From Bradyrhizobium quebecense (GTDB taxonomy: Bacteria; Pseudomonadota; Alphaproteobacteria; Rhizobiales; Xanthobacteraceae): a DNA stretch of 64,000 nucleotides. Both the position numbers and the translations under genes were made by a program. Under the pieces are notes generated by a model. The model had not been told where the DNA came from, made no database searches, and saw only the letters and a program-made list of their open reading frames with translations. Positions 19,651 through 29,455 of this stretch are shown in pieces; position 1 is the stretch's first letter; each line of letters starts with the position of its first letter. The stretch covers positions 8,501,501 to 8,565,500 of the forward strand of contig NZ_CP088022.1 in NCBI RefSeq assembly GCF_013373795.3, written 5' to 3'.

Positions 19651-20097
19651 TCCATCCTGCGACGCTGGAGGGCATTCGCGCCCGCTCGCTTGCATGATGG
19701 GCTGCGCCTCCGATGGCGATGCGGCGACTTGATGGGGGGGGCTGCATCAGCACACGATCACCTGGACGGGTGATCTCGCTTAGCTGCCGCTCAAAGGCCG
19801 CCGCGTCTGTCGACGGGGACACCGGTGCAGTCTCTTGCTGGCCGGCGCTGTTCGATTGTTGCTGCAGTCGGCTAGTTGAGGTGAAATCCATCCGTTCTCA
19901 CTTTCGAAGATACAGGCGCATCAGAGCTCGGTTTGGATCTCATGCGCGGGGCAATCGAGACGGCAGCGCGGCGACCAAATCCGCGGCACAGAATGAGCTC
20001 TCAACGTTGGATCCAGCAACAAACCACCGTGGGTCCGAACCGTCCGCGCCGCAGGCAGTCGGACACTCGGATGTTCTTCCCCACAATTTTTGCTATG

Positions 20098-20122
20098 AGA
20101 GGAAGCTGTCGAGTACCTGACG
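20098..20122 (-). promoter_or_regulatory. tts box (TtsI site) for the NopD-like effector
   Basis: Read on the minus strand the sequence is GTCAGGTACTCGACAGCTTC, close to the tts box pattern GTCAG-TT-TCG--AGCT bound by TtsI, the NodD-induced activator of rhizobial type III secretion. It lies about 210 bases upstream of the effector start at 19891, a usual distance. Confidence 0.75.
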
Positions 20123-20224
20123 AGCGCTGTGGGACGACGTAAAAAATTGGCTCTGACTCACTTTTGTTGCAGTCTGAACCGCCCCGGGTTTGCCGGAGGC
20201 TCCAACTCCCGAGAGGATGGAGCC

Positions 20225-20554
20225 ATGACGAGCAAGACGACGAACAAGTTTTCACCCGAGGTTCGGGCCCGTGCGGTTCGGATGGTTCCGGATCACGCCA
20301 GCGAGCACCCTTCGCGGTGGGCGGCGGTGAGATCGATTGCCGCCAAGATTGGCTGCACACCGCAGACGCTACATGACTGGGTCAAGAAGGTCGAGATCGA
20401 CAGCGGGCAGCGGACCGGCGTTCCGACGGAGATGGCCGAGAAGCTGAAGGCCCTGGAACGGGAGAACCGTGAGCTTCGACAGGCCAACGAGATCCTGCGC
20501 AAGGCGAGCGCTTATTTTGCGATGGCGGAGCTCGACCGCCGGTCCAAGCCATGA
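20225..20554 (+). CDS. IS3-family OrfA
   Basis: A 109-residue protein starting at ATG 20225. The N-terminal helix-turn-helix reads [13 protein letters not shown] and [19 protein letters not shown], followed by the leucine-zipper-like [26 protein letters not shown]. It binds the element ends and is normally joined to OrfB by frameshifting. Its stop at 20554 overlaps the OrfB frame. OrfA itself looks intact. Confidence 0.9.
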   Translation: MTSKTTNKFSPEVRARAVRMVPDHASEHPSRWAAVRSIAAKIGCTPQTLHDWVKKVEIDSGQRTGVPTEMAEKLKALERENRELRQANEILRKASAYFAMAELDRRSKP

Positions 20555-21108
20555 TCGCCTTCATTGACGATCATCGTGGGGCGCATGGGGTCGAGCCGAT
20601 CTGTCAGGTGTTGCCTGATCGCCCCCTCGACCTACCACGCCCATGGGGCCAAACGGCGCGATCCCGCCAGGCTGTCGACGTGCGCCAAGCCGGACGCCGC
20701 ACTGAAGATCGAGGTTCGGCGCGCCTTCGATCAAAACTTTTCCCTCTACGGCGTGCGCAAGGTCTGGTGCCAGCTCAAGCGCGAAGGCTTCGATGTTGCC
20801 CGTTGCACGGTGTCGCGACTTATGCGGAACATGGGTTTGCAAGGGTGATCCACGGCAAACCCATCAAGACCACGATCAGCGACAAGGCTGCGCCATGCCT
20901 GCTGGATCACGTCAATCGCCCGTTCAAGGCGCCAAGGCCGAACGTTCTCTGGCTCTCCGACTTCACGTATGTCGCGACCTGGACGGGTTTTGTCTACGTC
21001 GCCTTTGTCATCGACGCCTATGCCCGCAGGATTGTGGTTGCGGAGACGGCGCGGGCGCGGCTGATACATGCTCTACTGGCACGAGATCTCCACGACAAGC
21101 GCTATCGC
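20551..21108 (+). pseudogene. IS3-family OrfB, frameshifted and truncated
   Basis: Three frames carry consecutive OrfB parts: [44 protein letters not shown]; and PNVLWLSDFTYVATWTGFVYVAFVIDAYARRIVV, the DDE core with the first two Asp residues. Shifts lie near 20615 and 20845. The gene ends near 21108, where IS110-type DNA begins, so the catalytic Glu is missing. Confidence 0.85.
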
Positions 21109-21527
21109 CGAATCTCGAACCTTAGCCACGAGCCGGGATCTCGCGACAGTATCGCGCGGATCCTCTGACTTTCCTCGCTCTTGACTTTGACCTCTCGATA
21201 CCAGCCAACCCGCACCAGCTCGGCCAGACCTCGAGCATCATTCTGATCGCTCTTGTTCATGCGTACCGACAAAGCCGCGTGGGCATGCCGAGCGTCGATG
21301 CAAACCACCGGAAGATCGACCCTGCGAAGTTCATGCCACAGCCAACTCGCCATTGCGCCGGTCTCAAAGCCGATGCGCTCCGCCTGTGGCGCCCGCTTGC
21401 GAAGCAGTGCCGTGAGCGCCCCCGGGTCGGGCTTGGCTTTCCCCTCGAACAAGACCTCGCCCGCTTCATTGACCACGCATACTGAAGTTTCTTTTTGCGA
21501 GACATCGAGTCCGACATATTGCTTCAT
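21109..21527 (-). pseudogene. IS110-family transposase, N-terminal fragment
   Basis: Starts [19 protein letters not shown] and continues with [30 protein letters not shown] and [20 protein letters not shown], the DEDD domain of IS110 transposases. It breaks off after [14 protein letters not shown]. The C-terminal Transposase_20 domain is absent. Confidence 0.88.
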
Positions 21528-21652
21528 GACAGCTTCTCCGAATCGGTTGATTGCGAGAGCTCGATTCTAATGGAGCTTTCGTGTCACGAGCGCTGACCGC
21601 AATTACGTCATCGTCTGCAATATTGACCCCCGTATTGCCGCATCTGCGAATG

Positions 21653-23228
21653 TTACCCTGATGGCGCCATTGCCGATGACGATCCGATGTCGATTAATCG
21701 GTCGCGCCAGATGGCTTTCCCGGTTTGCTCGACGAGAGGGGCTGTGGGCGGGTCGGGCCCTACATAGCCCGAGCCGTCCAGAACCCCGGGCAATGGGGCA
21801 GCGGTTGTGGCGTCGTCGAGCGGGCCCTGGGCGACCAACCGTTCGGCAGCCCTCCGTCTGAGCGCCCTCAGCAGACGTTGCACAATCGAATGCTGTCTCT
21901 TTCCGAACTCCTCAGGGTATTTCTCGCGCAGCTGGCCGACAATTGCGAGCGCCGTCGGCTGCGGCTGCTCTGCGAGCCACGCTTCGATCGCGGCAATATG
22001 CGGGTCTAGCTTGGACGGCATTCGAACTCTGGTCTTATAGGGCCGACGAGTTCGCCGGTGCCTGGCACGCGGCTCGCCGACCGTCGCGGTCTTGCCGAGC
22101 GTCTTCGCGAACGTCGCCGCGGTCGCCGGCAGGATGCTAGTGTGAGCGGGTTGCAAGCCGCGCGCCTGTCCGGCACGACGATCGACACGAATGCCTAATT
22201 CCTCTTGGGTTGCGCGAATCTCCGCCAACAGCGCGACCGGATCGAGCGAGCGATACTGATCGCGTAGCCGTTTCTTCACGGCCGCGGTCACCTTGGGATG
22301 CGCCAAGGCACGCTCATAGGGCGTCGATGGGAGATGATAGCGCTTAATCACTTTAGCCCCTTCGCGACGCTTCTTCTTCAGCTTGAACGACGGCTGGAAG
22401 AAGTTGACGTAGAGCCGTGCCGCCGCATAGAGGCGGCCCATCATACGCGCCGTCTCGACGCCATCGAAGCGGCCATAGCCCATGAGGCGGCGGACGACGG
22501 CACCATTCGTCTGCTCGACAAACGCCTGATCGTTCATCTTATAGGCGCGCGAGCGAGTGACTTCGAGCTTCGCGACACCATGGCACGACGACATCGTTCA
22601 TGAAGGCGCTGTCGTTGTCGAAGTCCACGCCGCGCAACAGCCAGGGGAACAGGCTCTGTGCGCGGTTGATCGCCTCGACGACGAGCGAACCTTCCCGCGT
22701 CAGCAACGGCAGGCACTCTGTCCAGCCGGTGGCGACATCGACCATCGTGAGAGTTTGGATGAACGAACCTGCCACCGACGTGCCGCCATGGGCGACCATG
22801 TCAACCTCGCAGAAGCCGGGCACCGGGCTGTTCCAGTCATTGAACGTGCGGATCAGGACTTCGCGCCGGATTGCCGAATAGAATCCGGCACGGCGCCGCC
22901 TGCCGCGGCTCGCCGCGATCTTCACATCGACGACCAGGCGATCGATGGTTGCGGGGCTGATCGAGAGAACACAGTCACGATCCGCCTGGCCAAGCTGCAA
23001 TCGACCATGTTGCTCGAGGGCCGGCAGCAAGGTCGGGATCATCACTTTGAGCCGCTTGCCGCACACCCGATCCGACGCCTCCCACAGCGCCGTCAGCGCG
23101 TCCTTGATCGTCGCGCCATATCTGCGTCTTCGCTTTCTTGTTGCCTCGACCTGGCCCGGTCCAACCGTCTCGCGTCGCCGGAGCGCCCGCACCTCATACT
23201 TGCGATGCCAGCCCGTCGTCGCGCACAA
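21653..23228 (-). pseudogene. integrase-core (DDE) transposase, ISNCY/IS481-like, one frameshift
   Basis: The 5' frame (22539-23228) contains a helix-turn-helix region, then FCEVDMVAHGGTSVAGSFIQTLTMVDVATGW (first Asp) and LRGVDFDNDSAFMND (second Asp). The 3' frame continues with SRAYKMNDQAFVEQTNGAVVRRLMGYGRF (Glu block) and a long basic tail to 21653. The break falls near 22570, between the second Asp and the Glu block. Each half is otherwise open, so a single base change separates this from a full transposase. Confidence 0.85.
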
Positions 23229-23440
23229 TGTGTTTTCAACGAGAAGCCTTAAGTACCATGAGTGAGGCTACCGTGGCGCCGTCCTCTCCCCGCCGGGACG
23301 CAAGCTGAGGCGCTCAGCGTTTTCTTCGAGCGGGCTTTCGGACGCCAAGCGTTCGCTGAGGAGAGCGAGCGTGAATCGGGACGTTCACAATGCCAGCAGT
23401 TATAAGACGGGCCTCCTCGCTCCCCTTGTTAGCTACGGGA

Positions 23441-25051
23441 TCAGACATACTGCTCCAGCTTGAGGTAATCGCTCGTGAGGACAGGTGAGCGGATAGAAGA
23501 AGCTGCGTCTTGAAGGAAGGTATCCAGTGTCCGACTAGCGCGAACGCGGCCTTCGAAAGATAGCCGTGCCGGTGCGCGAGTACGGAGAGTTGCTAGTTCG
23601 GAACCAACAAGGTCAGCCGCGGCAGCGGCGCAATCTGAGGCGGAGAAGCAACCAGCAGACATGACTGCTTGTGCAAGTCCTAATGTGGTGAGCCAACCGG
23701 CATAGATGAGCACGGTACCATCTGTCTCATTGAGCCCAGAGAGTTCCTCAATTGCAGCAGCATGGACCGGCGCCGCACCAAGAGACAGAAAAAGATCGGC
23801 TATCTCATCACGCGTGGCCCTAGAGAGAAGGCAGCGGCCGAGATGTGATAGGAGCGTCTCTGTCGGACCTTCGAAGATGCGGAGAATGCGAGCGTCTCGA
23901 TAGATTTTAGCTACAGGCGTTCCCTCATCGTAACCACGGCCCCCCAACAGCTGGAGGCATTGATCAGCGACGAGGCCGCACCACTCCGACGACAAAACCT
24001 TCGTTGCCGACGCAAGGTGGACATTGGGCGCGCCCTTCGCTGAGATAAGTCGGCAGGATGCAGCTAGCATTGCCTTCACTACTTCCCGCCGGAGCACCAT
24101 TTGCCCGAATAGCTGCTCGATATAGCTGTTCTCAATCATGCGCAGCTTACCTAGTCGACGATGTCTTGCATATGAGGCTGCGACCTGGATAGCGCGCTCA
24201 AGGGCTCCAAGGCCCATCGCAGCCACACCGATGCGCCCGCGGTTCATACTGGATGCTGCTGTTCCCCAGCCGTCTTGATCGCGAGAAAGAACGTAAGCGC
24301 TCGGCACCTCGACATCCTTGAACTCCAAAGTATTCTGGATAATGCCACGTAGACCGAGTGTGCGATGCTCGTGTGTGACCATTAAGCCCGGAGCCTGCCT
24401 ATCAACTAGTACACCAACGAGCCGACCTTTCACGTCGGGACCAGAGGCTCGTGCAAAGCAAACGATCCAGCGAGCCCAGTCAGCGAGGCCAATCCAAATT
24501 TTGCGGCCAGAGATGCGAACTCTATCCTCGTGCATGAAAGCCGAAGTCTCTATGTGCCGCGGGGCAGAGCCAGCCCCAGGCTCTGTCAAAGCGAAAGCGC
24601 AAAGGTCTCCGCGTGTTGCACCCCACATGACATGCCTTTGTTCAGGGATGCGCGGTGCTGCTTCGATGCAGGGCAAGGCCAGAAAGTTATGGATAACGAG
24701 GGTAGAGGCGGCCGAGATATCGAAGGATGCAGTGGCAGAGATGAGGTCGATGGCCTCTTGCAAGGGAAGAGCTAGTCCGCCGTGCTCTGTTCGTGTAGTG
24801 AGCCCGAACAGTCCGTGCCTTGCTAATATGCTGTGTAGGGTCGGAGGAAATGCCCGACGGTCATCCGCATCAGCGAAATTCAGCTGACTCAGGTCATCGA
24901 TCAAACTGGTATATAGGGTAGGTACAGCACCTTCAGCTGTGCGTTCCTGCGCCTCCCCGAATGGAGAGTAAACTTGAGAGTACATAGCCATTAGTGCATA
25001 ATGGATGAGCCCGCGCTTCGTGACAATCATCCCCGGGGCTAGCTCGATCAC
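23441..25051 (-). CDS. acyl-CoA dehydrogenase family protein
   Basis: A flavoprotein of up to 536 residues. Family blocks include LCAFALTEPGAGSAPRHIET (FAD/substrate region), ISGRKIWIG, NRGRIGVAAMGLGALERA, LLGGRGYDEGTPVAKIYRDARI and IFEGPTETLLSHLGR, where the Glu matches the usual catalytic-base position. After residue about 410 an extra region of about 120 residues resembles no domain I can name. It would oxidise an acyl-CoA or acyl-ACP at the alpha-beta bond. The start is uncertain: GTG 25051 and ATGs at 25030 and 24994 all lack a strong ribosome binding site. It stands alone between IS elements, with no neighbouring CoA ligase or carrier protein. Confidence 0.85.
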   Translation of the reverse strand: MIELAPGMIVTKRGLIHYALMAMYSQVYSPFGEAQERTAEGAVPTLYTSLIDDLSQLNFADADDRRAFPPTLHSILARHGLFGLTTRTEHGGLALPLQEAIDLISATASFDISAASTLVIHNFLALPCIEAAPRIPEQRHVMWGATRGDLCAFALTEPGAGSAPRHIETSAFMHEDRVRISGRKIWIGLADWARWIVCFARASGPDVKGRLVGVLVDRQAPGLMVTHEHRTLGLRGIIQNTLEFKDVEVPSAYVLSRDQDGWGTAASSMNRGRIGVAAMGLGALERAIQVAASYARHRRLGKLRMIENSYIEQLFGQMVLRREVVKAMLAASCRLISAKGAPNVHLASATKVLSSEWCGLVADQCLQLLGGRGYDEGTPVAKIYRDARILRIFEGPTETLLSHLGRCLLSRATRDEIADLFLSLGAAPVHAAAIEELSGLNETDGTVLIYAGWLTTLGLAQAVMSAGCFSASDCAAAAADLVGSELATLRTRAPARLSFEGRVRASRTLDTFLQDAASSIRSPVLTSDYLKLEQYV

Positions 25052-25097
25052 ACAATGGTATATGTGGGTGGGAGCGTAGCATGAGCAGGCTGCTCTA

Positions 25098-25948
25098 GCA
25101 GGCTGTTGAAAAAGGTGCTCGCCGCCGACCAGCGACCGTGATTCATTGGCTCCGACGAGATTCGGAGATGGTGCGTGCGCGGCGGCGACAATCGAACGGG
25201 CGAGCTGTTCAGCTACGTTGATCTGGAGGCGGGTGCGGCGTGACCATCCGCTGCGAGCGATCCGGACGATCGCGAACGAGGCGCTGTCGACGCTGGAGCG
25301 CGAGTTTGCCGCGCTCTATTCGCCGATTTGGCGGCCGTCGATCCCGCCGGAGAAGTTGCTGCGGGCGATGCTGTTGCAAGCGTTTATTCGATCCGTTCGG
25401 AGCGGCTTTTGATCGAACGGCTGGAATACGACCTGCTGTTCCGCTGGTTCGTCGGAATTGGCGTCGACGACGGAGCCTGGGACCATTCGGTGTTCTCGAA
25501 AAACCGCGACCGGTTGCCGGAAGGCGACATCGCGGCCAAGTTCCTCGCGGCGGTGCTGGCGCAGCCCAAGGTGAAGAAGCTGCTGTCGAGCGATCACTTC
25601 TCGGTCGATGGCACGCTGATCGAGGCCTGGGCCTCGATGAAGAGCGTGAAGCCGAAGGATGGCTCTGGCGCGCCGCCGGCGCAAGGCGGCGGGCGCAACG
25701 CCGAAGCGGACTTCCATGGCCAGAAGCGCTCGAACGGCACCCATGCTTCGACCACCGATCGGGATGCCTGGCTTTACCGCAAGGGAAAGGGCAACGAAAC
25801 GAAGCTGTGCTTCATCGGGCATGGGCTGATGGAGAACCGCCACGGCCTGCTGGTCGACGCCTGCCTGACGCGGGCCGACGGGCATGCCGAACGGGTGGCC
25901 GCGCTGCACCTGATCGAGCCGCGTCCCGGGGCGGAATGCAAACTCACG
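25098..25948 (+). pseudogene. IS5-family transposase, frameshifted and 3'-truncated
   Basis: The left end resembles IS5/IS1182-type termini (AGGCTGTTGAAAAAG). The frame from about 25200 reads LEREFAALYSPIWRPSIPPEKLLRAMLLQAF, then shifts near 25385 where one T is missing (ttt for tttt), and continues with IRSERLLIERLEYDLLFRWFVG and HFSVDGTLIEAWASMKS (catalytic Asp). It ends near 25945, fused to an IS630 fragment. Confidence 0.86.
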
Positions 25949-26795
25949 GCAAGGAAGAAGCCTTGCTGGTGGCGACAGCCTGCGCCAGTCCCCCAAAGGG
26001 CCGTGCCCGCTGGACGCTAAAGCTGCTGGCGGCTGCGATGGTCAAGCTCACCGAACACAAGAGCCTGTCGCACGAGACGGTTCGGCGGCGCCTGGCCGAG
26101 AATGGCCTCAAGCCCTGGCGCAAAGACATGTGGTGCATTCCGCAGGTCGGCGGCGAATACGTCGCCCGCATGGAAGATGTGCTCGACCTCTATGCCGAGG
26201 TGCCCGACTCCAGACGGCCAGTGGTGTGCTTCGACGAAAGCCCGGTGCAACTCATCGGCGAGGTGCGTCAGCCCATTCCGGCCAAGCCCGGCCACCTCGA
26301 ACGTTACGATTATGAGTATCGTCGCAATGGCACGGTCAATCTCTTCGTTCTCTTCGACGTGCATCGCCCCTGGCGCAAGGTCAAGGTCACCGAGCGGCAC
26401 GAGATTACGCCCAATGCATGCGTGATCTCGTCGACATCCATTATCCCGACGCCGAGATCATCCGGGTCGTCCAGGACAATTTATCGACCCACTCCGCCGG
26501 CGCCCTCTATCAGGCGTTCCCGCCCGCCGAAGCCAGGCGGATTTTGCGACGGCTCGAGTTCCACTACACCCCAAAGCACGCAAGTTGGCTCAACATGGTC
26601 GAGATCGAAATCGGCGTCCTGCGAGGCCAGTGCCTGGATCGCAGGATTGACGACCCCAAGCGACTGCGCCGCGAAATCACCGCCTGGGAACGACAACGAA
26701 ATGCCGCCCGCTCCCGCATCAAATGGGTGTTCACAACAGACAAGGCTCGCGCCAAAATGGCAGGCGCCTATCCCGCCACTTCCAAAGAGTCATAA
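25949..26795 (+). pseudogene. IS630-family transposase, 5'-truncated and frameshifted
   Basis: Starts inside the helix-turn-helix region (SLSHETVRRRLAENGLKPW). Then follow VVCFDESPVQLIGEV (first Asp), VQDNLSTHSAGALYQAF (second Asp) and FHYTPKHASWLNMVEIEIGVL (Glu). A shift near 26415 separates the first Asp from the other two. The stop at 26795 is normal for the family. Confidence 0.87.
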
Positions 26796-26896
26796 TCACT
26801 GTGACGAGGTACTAGACGCAGATCTCACGCGGGCCCACGCCAAGCGCAGCGCGTGCCGCAACACGCAGTGCCCATCGAGACGACACGGAGTCGTCG

Positions 26897-28003
26897 TCAA
26901 TATTCCGGCGGCACCACCGGCGGACGATCCTGATGGTCTAGGAGCCCAACCTGTTCCAGCACCGAGTGAATAAAATGCGGGGCGCCCGCCTCATGGGGAG
27001 ACAGCCCATAGAATTCCTGCGCCGCCATCGAGACAAACTGCTCCTGCTGTTCCCGCGGAATCTGCTCTAGGGCTTCCCTCGCTTTTGCGGCGAACTCGGC
27101 CGACACTACCTGAGTTTCCAAAAAGCGATCATGTTGGGTGGGATTTCGGCGCAAATGCTCCAGCCAATTCGCTGTGTGTTCGTCTTCGTCCGGGTGGACG
27201 AGAGGTATCAGTTGTTCGACGCGATCTTTCAACCACAGGGCGCCGTCCTTGTCGGTACTCAGGTCCTCTCTCTCCACCTGGACGTGCGCCCACGCGCTGT
27301 CTTTCAGCCGCACCGCCGGGCCGTTCGACCAGCCGTCCTGCACGATGGTCGTCTCTCCATCGCGTTCGTTGCCGCGGCGTAGCTCGTTCCATGCGTGTCC
27401 AGTTCGCGTGGCCGAGATGGTGTGATCGGCGTTCAGTTCCATAATTTCCACCTCGCCGCCTGCATTCACGACCGATTCACCATCGCGCAAATGCGGCGCG
27501 TGCGAGACTGCAGCGAGGCGCGCGAATTGATCGCAAAAGCCTGCGCCCAGCGCGCCCGCCAATGCCATCTGGTTGTTGCGATCGAGTCCGCGGTAGGCCA
27601 GACGTGAGGCTACGACGTTGTGCCCGTGGGACGGCTCGCCATCCGCATGAACGTTGCCGCGTCCGTGCCTGAGCAGCAGGCGAACGTCGTGCACTGTCTG
27701 ACCGGCCGCGGTGATCCGAGCGGGGCTTCTGACCGGATCGCCAGTCATCATGGCCGCAATGAGGTAGGCGAGTTGCTGCATCTCATGTCGCTGTAGTGCC
27801 ACACCGCGTCGTTGTTGCAACGTGTTCGGCGACGTTCCCAGAGCGACTCGGGGAGCCATCGGGGCCGGTCCCGATGCCGTCGAAATTAGCGCGGACCATT
27901 GGCGATCGCTGGCGCTGCGGGCCGTTGAGTGCGATGCGCCGTCGGCGCTCGAACTATCATAAGGCGAGGCCACTACTGAAGGCTTTGAACAACAAATTCC
28001 CAC
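26897..28003 (-). CDS. putative type III effector, XopE/HopX (AvrPphE)-like, with N-myristoylation motif
   Basis: A 368-residue protein. GTG 28003 is preferred because AAGGAG lies seven bases upstream; the TTG six bases earlier is too close to it. From this start the N-terminus is MGICCSKPS, a match to the plant N-myristoylation pattern MGxxxSK with adjacent Cys residues for palmitoylation, as in XopE proteins. A candidate transglutaminase-like triad is Cys157 (AGFCDQFARLA), His203 (TGHAWNEL) and Asp223 (VQDGWSNG). The protein would be delivered into plant cells and anchored at the membrane. No own tts box was found; it may be co-transcribed from the box at 28575. The family assignment rests on motif pattern, not on alignment. 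Confidence 0.68.
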   Translation of the reverse strand: MGICCSKPSVVASPYDSSSADGASHSTARSASDRQWSALISTASGPAPMAPRVALGTSPNTLQQRRGVALQRHEMQQLAYLIAAMMTGDPVRSPARITAAGQTVHDVRLLLRHGRGNVHADGEPSHGHNVVASRLAYRGLDRNNQMALAGALGAGFCDQFARLAAVSHAPHLRDGESVVNAGGEVEIMELNADHTISATRTGHAWNELRRGNERDGETTIVQDGWSNGPAVRLKDSAWAHVQVEREDLSTDKDGALWLKDRVEQLIPLVHPDEDEHTANWLEHLRRNPTQHDRFLETQVVSAEFAAKAREALEQIPREQQEQFVSMAAQEFYGLSPHEAGAPHFIHSVLEQVGLLDHQDRPPVVPPEY

Positions 28004-28178
28004 AAGCAATCTCCTTTATGCTGATGAAATTTCACTGCACCAATGCTCCTACAGAGGAGCTCAGGCGGCACCGTTAAGCCAACGGATTGGAGCGGCTGGG
28101 ATATCCCCTTCGCGCCCGGCACGCGGAAAACGGAACATGATAGCCTTCATGCACATTCCCGTTAGTCTATCTAGACTC

Positions 28179-28480
28179 TCATTCCGCCGGTCCTCCGCGG
28201 AAATTGAGCGCCCGCGCCACGTACCAAGAAAGATCATCGTCGGACGACTCTGACTCGACACATCCTTCGTCTTCGTCGCTACTTCGTTCAGCGGGATCCT
28301 CGCTCTCGGCTTGAAGATACAGCCGGGGCTTGTCTGCCCGCTGCCATTCACCCTGGTTGTTCATCGTCCACTTATCGGACCGTCGAGGGTCAAGCACGAA
28401 CTGGTTCTACCCCACGTCAACAAAGCCCATCTGCTCCAGACGGGGCTTCGCCGCATCGTTGTGGGTTGGCTGGATGAACA
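28179..28480 (-). pseudogene. decayed type III effector remnant
   Basis: One frame reads HMFIQPTHNDAAKPRLEQMGF, then a stop (VDVG-stop), then NQFVLDPRRSDKW and an acidic tail (SSDEDEG, ESSDDDLSWYV) ending at 28179. I do not recognise the family. A tts-like box lies about 95 bases upstream, and the gene precedes the XopE-like effector on the same strand, which suggests a former effector. Confidence 0.5.
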
Positions 28481-28574
28481 TGTGATTCTGCTATCCACGC
28501 GATTCGCTCTTATCGACTGATCTGCGCTGTAGTCAATATCGGTCTTCTTAGGACTTGCTAGCAGGGTAAGCGAG

Positions 28575-28594
28575 CAATCTGACAACAAGCTGAC
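28575..28594 (-). promoter_or_regulatory. tts-like box
   Basis: On the minus strand it reads GTCAGCTTGTTGTCAGAT, matching the first half of the tts pattern exactly and differing at about two positions of the second half. It precedes the decayed effector at 28179-28480 and, further on, the XopE-like gene. Confidence 0.5.
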
Positions 28595-28695
28595 GCACAG
28601 AAGAGTGCAGAGCCGGCCCCGGAATTCTGCACAGGGCGATAAGTGGAGTTTCTGCCTGACAGCGGGCACGCTGTGCCTGCGAATCAGGAGCGACA

Positions 28696-28962
28696 ATGAG
28701 CAGAAGAACACGCCGGAACCACACACCGGCCTTCAAGGCGAAGGTGGCGCTCGCCGCCGTGAAGGGCGATCGAACGCTGGCTCAGCTTGCCGAGCAGTTC
28801 GACGTCCACCCCAATCAGATCACGGCGTGGAAGGCTCAGCTTGAAAGCAAGGCCGCCGATGCGTTCGGTCCCGGCGGCGGCTCCGGAGCGGAACAAGCAG
28901 CCATCGATGTGAAGTCGCTGCACGCCAAGATCGGCGAACTGACGCTGGAGAACGATTCCTAA
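28696..28962 (+). pseudogene. IS3-family OrfA, 3'-truncated
   Basis: An 88-residue frame starting MSRRTRRNHTPAFKAKVALAA with a helix-turn-helix (LAQLAEQFDVHPNQITAWK). It ends at LHAKIGELTLENDS, just where the family's ENDFLEGALGKAGLL continues. OrfB is absent. Confidence 0.85.
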
Positions 28963-29102
28963 GAAACGGCAGCATCTACTTTTCGGCTCCAAGGGATGGA
29001 GAACAAAGCCGAATGGCTTGGACGCCGATGCAAATTGTTGACCACTCGCGTCCGGTAACGCGTCTCGTAGGACGAGGCTTTGGGATCGACATAGTCCATT
29101 CC

Positions 29103-29350
29103 TTATCGCACAGCATTGTAGAACAGAACTGCGATCTTCCGGGCCGTGGCGGTCACGGCCTTGGCCTTGCCGATGCGCACTGAGAGCCGTCTATAAAAGG
29201 CGCCGAGCGCAGTGTCTGTACGCCCCACGGTCACGGCAGCAAGGCGCAGAAGTGCCGCCGCTCGGCCGCCGGATCGGCGCGTTCGGGACGAGAGCATTTT
29301 GCCGCCGGAGACCTTGTTGCTCGGCGCCAGTCCCAGCCAGGAGGTAAAAG
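29103..29350 (-). pseudogene. IS110-family transposase, C-terminal fragment
   Basis: The frame reads LGLAPSNKVSGGKMLSSRTRRSGGRAA and then VTATARKIAVLFYNAVR, the end of the Transposase_20 domain. The N-terminal part is missing. It is not the missing half of the fragment at 21109, because the order on the minus strand is wrong. Confidence 0.82.
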
Positions 29351-29455
29351 GGATGTTCGCTGTTATCCATCACATCATCCCGGTACGTCGATGTGGGCAA
29401 CTGAGCCATTCGTACACGAAAGCTGCCGGCAACGGAAAAGCATCCCAATTGCCAG

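Larger units (their letters stand above)
15643..19891 (-). pseudogene. NopD/Bel2-5-like type III effector with Ulp1 SUMO-protease domain, broken at three homopolymers
   Basis: Starts at ATG 19891 (MDFTSTSRLQQQ) with a Ser/Gln-rich export-type N-terminus. Three tandem repeats of about 265 residues follow, then a spacer with a KRPR nuclear-localisation-type motif (PAKRPRTLDN), an EAR-like PLVDLTAATPSE, and a C-terminal C48/Ulp1 peptidase with GTHWSLLFVD (His), YRYDSMG (Asp) and NTYDCGVFVVD (Cys). This architecture is that of NopD and Bel2-5, which act on plant SUMO in the nucleus. The frame changes at a G8 run (19734-19741), at a CCCCCC run near 19515 and at a C9 run (16131-16139). The longest intact frame is 16073-19468. 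With those three bases corrected the protein would be about 1,415 residues. Confidence 0.85.

Noticed and set aside
28004..28178. tts box directly before the XopE-like gene
   Set aside because: No sequence matching GTCAG-T--TCG was found in this interval on the minus strand; the nearest candidate is at 28575.
21109..29350. Two IS110 fragments as halves of one split element
   Set aside because: On the minus strand the N-terminal piece lies downstream of the C-terminal piece, so a simple insertion cannot have separated them.
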